The position numbers and the translations under genes are program-made. A stretch of DNA of 64,000 bases from Sipunculus nudus. Lineage: Eukaryota > Annelida > Sipuncula > Golfingiida > Sipunculidae. The notes under the pieces are model-generated. The model was not told the DNA's origin, made no database searches, and saw only the letters and a program-made list of their open reading frames with translations. Shown here piece by piece: positions 58,142-64,000 of the stretch; positions within the stretch are counted from its first letter, which is position 1; the number at the start of each line of letters is the position of its first letter. Location: positions 35,957,840 through 36,021,839 of the forward strand of contig CM049322.1 of the NCBI GenBank assembly GCA_026874595.1, written 5' to 3'.

Positions 58142-58223
<82 letters not shown>
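58104..58223. repeat. compound microsatellite (CTGT)n (CT)n (TA)n
   Basis: Three simple repeats in a row. Open frames across it on both strands are artefacts. Confidence 0.92.
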
Positions 58224-58230
<7 letters not shown>

Positions 58231-58495
58231 ACCATGTTATTTCGCAAAACTCAAATATCGCGAAAAGGCAAGGTTCGACTGTTTGTAAACATGTGATTCT
58301 CCCGAGTTGTTTGTTGTAACATTTTTCACACATACAAAAAAAAATTTTAAATTGAGATAGCAAATGTAGGTTAACAAAAGCCAAGAGATTTTGAATTATT
58401 GCGCAGAATTTTATAACGAAATAAGGCATGTATTTTTGCGATCATATTCATGCTCGCGAAAATTACATGCTCACGAAAATTTCCGGTACTAATAT
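58224..58495. repeat. possible MITE related to 46389-46819
   Basis: Left end CTGTAGACCATGTTATTTCGC and a right part with inverted TTTTCGCGAGCATG-like blocks, set between TA tracts. Imperfect ends. Confidence 0.4.
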
Positions 58496-60248
58496 ATATA
58501 TATATATATGTGTGTGTGTATGTATGTGTGAGTGTGTGAGGGTTAAAAGGTCCGCGGGGATTATGATTTCCGGTGTGTGAGGGTGTATCAGTTGTTAGCT
58601 AAACTGACTGAAAGCCATCTGAGATATAGCGGTCAATCTTTGTCTGTCCGTCTGTCAGTCCGTTAACAGAGCACAAATAGTAACTGCTGTACCTAGAAAC
58701 TTCTAACTGATACCAATGGAGGTCCATAAAAAATTCCATAGGAAATGTGAAATAAGGTCACTTCGATCTATATCCACCGGGCAATGGGGCTCGTAAGTAG
58801 CCCCCCCCCCCCCCCCCCCCGGAATAATAACAAAAATTACAAAAGGACCAGTATATGATTAAGGTAACCATTGCTCTTCATGATTCTTGCCATGTATATT
58901 ACTCATAAAGTGATAAATGTGTTTCTGAAGTCTGAGACCTTTAGATGAAGCATTCAGGAAGTTAACAAGCCACTAACTACAACCGTTTATCCTATAAACT
59001 TCTAAAAATATATCAAGGTATGTCTTAGGCAAATATCCATGGAAAGTTGGTATTTTAATCGTTTGAGATATAATAACTGTTTTAGTTTATATTAGGGAAC
59101 ACTCATTTACCTCCGTCAGAAACAGCTGTCGCTATTGTGATGGAAGCGGAATTTTCGACATTAGTAAATACAAAAGTTCATTTTCCTATTTTGATCCATG
59201 TGAAAAGGCAACCGAAGGCTGGCTGCGATTGTGCTCTGTTTATGTAACTTTCGTAGAACTTGGGTTCGAAAGGTTGTTCTGTGTCGATTGAATATACATC
59301 AGTTTAAAAAAACCATGGCATGCCATCAATCCATTTCCTTGTTGCTGGTCAGATGTGTGGTAAAACATGTCAGTTCGGGGAATATGAACGGGGCTTTGAA
59401 AGCCTCTAACGTTAACTCAAAAGGTCATACTTTAGTACATTTTAAAAATTTTATTTCAACCAACAGCACATTTAAATTGAAATGCTTGAGTGCTTAACTT
59501 CAATATATTGCGAACTACTGTCGATGAAGATAATATCATGGACTTAAAATGTCGTGGATTTGTGCAAAACGCACATCTCTGAATAAAGAAAATGAAAGCT
59601 ATTCTAATAGCAACATTAACGCAATAAATACGTGAACACGTATACGAAATCACCTGCGGCTCTATTGAAATGCTAATCACATAGTACGCCTGCACCGCGG
59701 GTCATTCAGTCAGTGTTTTCGCCATAAAAAGTCTAGTCCTGGTCAGACCTAATAATTTATCACACAACATAAACCACTCGTATACAAAGGCACGGACGCT
59801 CATTGACGGCTATATTCCACCAAAATGTAATAGTTTTTTAACCAGATTCGTCTACTTTTTATAACGGTCAAAGAAACATTAGGGGCAAATTCAAAATCGC
59901 TTAACTGTTAAGCAAGGCGCTTGAGGTTGCATGAGACCGGTGTTGATAGCATATATGCCGAGTTTGAAGGGTACGGTAACAAATACATCTGGCTTAAATC
60001 ACAATTTGAGAATAAGGAATACTTGGTATTCAATTTAGCAAAAATCAGCATCGGACGTGAAGTAAATCGAAGATTTACAGGGAAATCAAATATAGCGTCG
60101 AAACATTTTATTAAGACAAAAGTTCCCACCTCGGAAAACGAGAAACTGGCGTTTATTCAAGGCACGGAGTCATATGAATAAGCATTATTCACACAGGTAT
60201 CGGATAATGTTTTTCATAACCATTCGATTATAGGATCTTCACAAACTG

Positions 60249-60478
60249 TTATAACTCTATCTCACAGATAAAGTGATGTGGTTCAATATTGCAATCGGCG
60301 TCATACCATTCTTCTCCTTGAAAGCGCAGGCAATGTTTCTTTGGGGTACTGGGTTGACCTTCAGCCCAAGCTGTGAAGGTCACACCAACGAATCTTGCAG
60401 GCGGGAAGAGGTACCATTGGTGTGATCCAGTATTGGGATTAAGTGTTGCACTTGTCCAAAACGACGGATGCTCAAGAC
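60249..60478 (-). CDS. PAN-CTLD copy A exon 4: second half of the lectin domain
   Basis: 230 bp after acceptor TTTATAG, ending TAA at 60251-60249. Carries the last three lectin cysteines. Confidence 0.86.
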
Positions 60479-63180
60479 CTATAAAACAACAATTGTCCAC
60501 GGAGGAGGCATTTTTTCTGACATATCAAGCAAGAACAACAACACAGCTTTATAAAAGTTTAAGTCGCCGACCTAGATGGACGCTTCTGTTTTCACTATTG
60601 GATGAGGCTGATGATACCCTTATGCTAAAAATGACATGTTACTAGTAATTTATCTGGATTTAAGGTAGATGTGTGAAGTTAGGAACTACCCAGAAGTTGT
60701 AACACACATTTTTACAGTGTCATTGAGTTCCTGCAAAATGTACGATTATAAACAAAATATATCACCTTATAACTCTATCTTCATTGGTCGTTTTATGATT
60801 TTTACGGTAGAAAAGATCACTTGAACGCATGAACAGCAATGTATCTCCTTTCACCTTTTAGAAAATTACAAAAAAAGTATTAACTAATTGATGAATTTAT
60901 ATGTTAAAGTTAATGGGGTGTAATAATATGGACATGTTTAAATATCAAACACAGTTATATTCTGCGTTAACACTGGGTAGGTAGGTTTAATTACTGACCA
61001 TAAAATTGCAGTGTTCGCGTGAGAAACCGATGCTCTGATTCCGACTCTATTGACACCGCCTTTCCAAAACAGAATCCGAGTGCTGCACTCCAAACCCCAT
61101 CACCTTGGTCCGACACTTCATAACAGTGACCTCTTCTCGGAATGTACAGGGAGTACTGACAGTCTACAGAGAAGAAAAGTCCCATGATTGTATAAAGCTT
61201 GCCGCCCAATGACGATTGCTCACACCCGATAGTTAATGGCCTGTAAGGCAAAAATTTAAAAAAAAATTCGTATTTGCTTTACAGGCCCTAAGGTATGCAG
61301 CTTTTTCTGCAAAGTTTTGTTAAGATATGCACAGGAATTCGGATTCGATCCCGATGAAAGGAAGCTGAATGTTCGTGATAACACGCGATGTGACTAAAAT
61401 CACAAGGATTCTACACCTGGTTGCTGATTAAATTCACATGTGGACTGTTGGTCGGGGGACTATGCGATGCCCTTGACAGTCACAGACAATCGGATGGTTA
61501 AAGGCATGTCTTAAAACTCGCATTTCTCTTTCGGTATCTTGAGACTGTTTTGAACATCACCGGCCGTGTGGGCGTGGCTTGAGATGCGATGGCGACTTGC
61601 GACTGAATATCACTCAAATGGTGGCTTGGTTTTTGGTACTGTGATTCAGTCGCAGACTGTATTTGAAGCTGGTAAGACTTTTCTCCTTGGTCCCCAGAAA
61701 CGGAAAAAAGATCTATTTGACGCTCTTTGTCTTGCCAAATATCACCGTCCTACCACAAGAGGAACAATAAAGTCTAACCATGTGGATAAATAGCCAGCTA
61801 CTGGACCTTATACTGTGAAAATTTTTATAAATCATTTCTAATCAACTAGTCCCAAAAGTCGTAGTTACCTTCACAAATGTTATAAGGTTTGCGTTTAATT
61901 AAGTATGATTAAATTAAAGCGCTATATAGCTAAGTCTATGTACAATTTAAGTTTAATTGACGGCCTAAGCCGACGATCTTGAACTAGATACATTTGATGG
62001 TTAACAGAGAAGACCTCATAACCGTGCTTGTACGCACCACTTTTGTAACATAGTACATACGATTAATAAGTGTAGCAACACTCCGTCAGGAGGGTATATG
62101 TTTATCCCTGTTTGTGTGTTTGTGTGTTTAATCACAACACAACTCGCAATCTTGAACGTAATGTCAAATAAAATGCATATCGTTATGGGCCTATAAAGAA
62201 TAAAAAAAATTTGGTGTGGATCCGGCACATATTCTAGATCCAGGAACATCATGAACAAATAGTCACAATTCTAAAGATCACTTATGCATGAATGAATCTG
62301 GGCAGAATAAGTTAATTGTGGGGCCTTGCGTTAATTAAAATGTAGATTTGTAGTTGCATATGATTTTAATATATTCAAAATAATTTAAGTTTTGTGGCTA
62401 TAGAAATAAATCTGAAAAAAGTATCGCGAAATAAAAGATGGACAGTTGTGGAACAGAGTAAAGAATTCGATGCTTGCAGTATTTACTGAAAATGTAAAAG
62501 TATTGTTGTTTTATACAGCATTTTACTCACCAGAGGGTAATATCATAGACAACCAACCAGTGTTCTGCGTGTGGGAGAAATTCGCTGTGTGTATTCGTGG
62601 TGCAAGTAGTTGGCACATCCCAAGTTCACTTAAATTAATGGCAACACATGGTGGACCATACATGTAGTCGAGGCAGCGTTGGACACATTGTGTTAACGAG
62701 TCATAGCCTCCACCGAGTAACACGCTGGTGATCACGTGGCCATTGTATGTGGTATCCCTTTTTCTATCAAGCAGAAACTCTCGTGAGAGAGAATGCTTGA
62801 CATCGGAGGCCTCTGTTTAAAGAAGAAACGGAATATTTCAGTAATAACTATAAAACGGCTTTTTTGAATTTGCTAAATGCAGTACCGTGTTGGCCCAATG
62901 AGTGTTTCTAAATGTTTGTCTATGCCTAGGCATTTTAAGCTTGAATTAAAAAAAAACGATGTGGCCACTGACTATAACTTACGTTTTCACATTATGTACT
63001 TAACCTTAAGTTGTATTGGATGATAAACATAGGTGTCATTAGAAAAACGGCGGTCATATAAGAAAAACAAGGTTACATCATTTAAGGGATAATTAACACA
63101 TACTTACTACAGGGAATTCGCAGTAACAGAAACAAAATCCCATGATTATAAATAGCATTCAACATATTCGATATGGACAT
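60249..63180 (-). CDS. secreted PAN/apple plus C-type-lectin protein, intact copy A (4 exons)
   Basis: Exons in transcript order 63180-63108, 62812-62531, 61163-60999 and 60478-60249 give 249 residues. Residues 1-25 are a signal peptide (core ILFLLL). About 26-119 form a PAN/apple-like domain (YNGHVIT, C-x3-C, PPCVAINLSELG, CQLLAP). About 120-249 form a C-type lectin domain (HCYEVSDQ, FWTSATLN, VTFTAWAEG, EEWYDADC, FICE). All joins are phase 1 and all introns GT-AG. GQPS and WYD replace EPN and WND, so sugar binding may be atypical. The PAN exon has exactly the length (282 bp) of copy B, showing duplication from one ancestor. Likely secreted; ligand unknown. Confidence 0.86.
60999..61163 (-). 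CDS. PAN-CTLD copy A exon 3: first half of the lectin domain
   Basis: 165 bp, phase 1-1, acceptor CTGTAG and donor TATG/gtcagt. The base at which copy B has GC is GT here. Confidence 0.86.
62081..62335 (+). repeat. dispersed repeat family, copy 3
   Basis: Shares CAGGAGGGTAT, GTGTGGATCCGGCA, GGAACATCAT and the GCATGAATGAA part with copies at 30034 and 49355. It lies in intron 2 of PAN-CTLD copy A, opposite the gene direction. Confidence 0.6.
62531..62812 (-). CDS. PAN-CTLD copy A exon 2: PAN/apple domain
   Basis: 282 bp, phase 1-1. Acceptor AAACAG, donor CTG/gtgagt. Confidence 0.87.
63108..63180 (-). CDS. PAN-CTLD copy A exon 1: signal peptide
   Basis: Starts MSISNMLN, with core GILFLLLRI, donor GTA/gtaagt, phase 1. 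A second in-frame ATG at 63165 would also give a signal peptide. Confidence 0.75.
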
Positions 63181-64000
63181 AGACGTTTCCTGTATTCTTG
63201 ATCTGTTCTCTCTCTTTGGCTCAAAGTCTAGCACTCCACTATTTTATGGATACTACGGAAACAGATTTTTCCCTTGGCGTATAAAGCAACCGTGATTGTC
63301 CCTTAAGATACTAAAGAATAATTCAGATATCTTAACTGCAAAACTTCTATAGCAAACACGTATCCAAGGAACCGACAGACTAAGGGGATACAGAAAAAAA
63401 GCAACTATGAAATACTGCACATTCATTTCCGGTTTTCTACCCCGTCAGTCAGGTTTGTAAGAGATGACAAAGAAGGAACGTTTACTTTGAAGGCTTTGTA
63501 TGGAAAAGCGCACGACCAGGGGCTTAACAATATTCTATAGAAATGACACAGGATTTAGAAAAGCCGAAACGTGACTTATTAGTTTAGAACTTGAGGAGCA
63601 AGAAAGATAAGCGACTTATCTGAATATAAAAAAAATCGCTCGTCTCCAGTTTCGAATGACAACGAAAGATATATCGGTAGACTAACAAAGGTCTATCAAA
63701 TGAACGTTTCAAGAGACGGCAAGGACAAGATGTTCATATTGATCTGATCATCGAGCCACTTACCAAGGGTCCTTAGAGAAAACACTGGTAGATCAAATAT
63801 CAAACATGATTTATCGCCGGATAATTTCACATGAAACTTACATGCGTGCTTAATGCACAATCCTTTGTGTCAATAGTTACTAAATACTAGACCTTTGCCT
63901 TTCCCACAGCTGGAAAGCCTAAATGAGAAAAACACCATTAAGCTCATTACAAGGTTCTTTAAAGTACGTTTGCTATATATACGAAACATTAAGCCAGTTT
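63181..64000. other. upstream of PAN-CTLD copy A, no gene recognised
   Basis: Probable promoter side of copy A. I see no clear TATA box or further exon. Confidence 0.35.

Larger units (their letters stand above)
57152..60248. other. intergenic, repeats only
   Basis: Holds short (TA)n near 57255-57290, a GGGGCGTCCATA fragment at 57302, a pogo/Tigger-like end near 57500-57562 and a poly-C run at 58800-58820. The open frame at 59921 has no recognised domain. Confidence 0.4.

Noticed and set aside
58004-58429. Open frames over the compound microsatellite
   Set aside because: Products are Ser-Leu and Ile-Tyr repeats caused by (CT)n and (TA)n.
59921-60181. 86-residue plus-strand frame
   Set aside because: No homologue recognised and no gene context; it overlaps nothing but could be chance.
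1-64000. CRISPR arrays, operons, riboswitches or prokaryotic genes
   Set aside because: None seen; introns, SINEs and LTR elements show nuclear metazoan DNA.

Overview
The window is AT-rich metazoan DNA with interrupted genes, GT-AG and GC-AG introns, many (TA)n tracts, tRNA-derived SINEs, several MITEs and a recent LTR-retrotransposon nest. The genes (a ciliary CFAP68 homologue, a six-cysteine CCP receptor, a tandem family of secreted PAN/apple plus C-type-lectin proteins) and the repeat types suggest a marine invertebrate. A bivalve or other lophotrochozoan is my best inference, but no sequence here proves the species.

Layout. (1) 623-15013: two Ty3/gypsy elements of the Gmr1 type, with integrase upstream of reverse transcriptase. 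Element 2 (7336-14950) is intact, with one 1469-codon Gag-Pol ORF. It sits inside the 3' LTR of element 1, which has lost its reverse transcriptase through an 887-bp deletion. Both insertions are closed by exact 5-bp target duplications (ATATA outside, CCCAT inside). (2) 16102-22815 (+): the CFAP68 (C11orf1) homologue in three exons, with a palindromic RFX X-box just upstream of the preferred start. (3) 23869-24256: a hAT-type MITE with an 8-bp target duplication. (4) 27018-27222 (-): an isolated decayed lectin exon. (5) 31265-38512 (+): a seven-exon receptor made of signal peptide, four six-cysteine CCP modules, a transmembrane helix and a five-tyrosine tail. (6) 42717-63180 (-): an array of PAN-CTLD genes and remnants, with complete copies at 63180-60249 and 53322-48191, a CTLD pseudogene with a stop codon at 57151-56325 and a degraded copy at 44441-42717. 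The remaining DNA is mostly repeats or shows nothing I recognise.

How it fits together. The PAN-CTLD proteins are predicted to be secreted lectin-like factors. The CCP protein is predicted to be a surface receptor with phosphorylatable tyrosines. Together they look like a locus for recognition or innate immunity that evolves by duplication and decay; this is inference. All exon joins were worked out by hand from splice signals, reading phase and paralogue comparison, not from transcripts. Three of fifteen reconstructed introns need a GC donor to stay open, an unusually high share.
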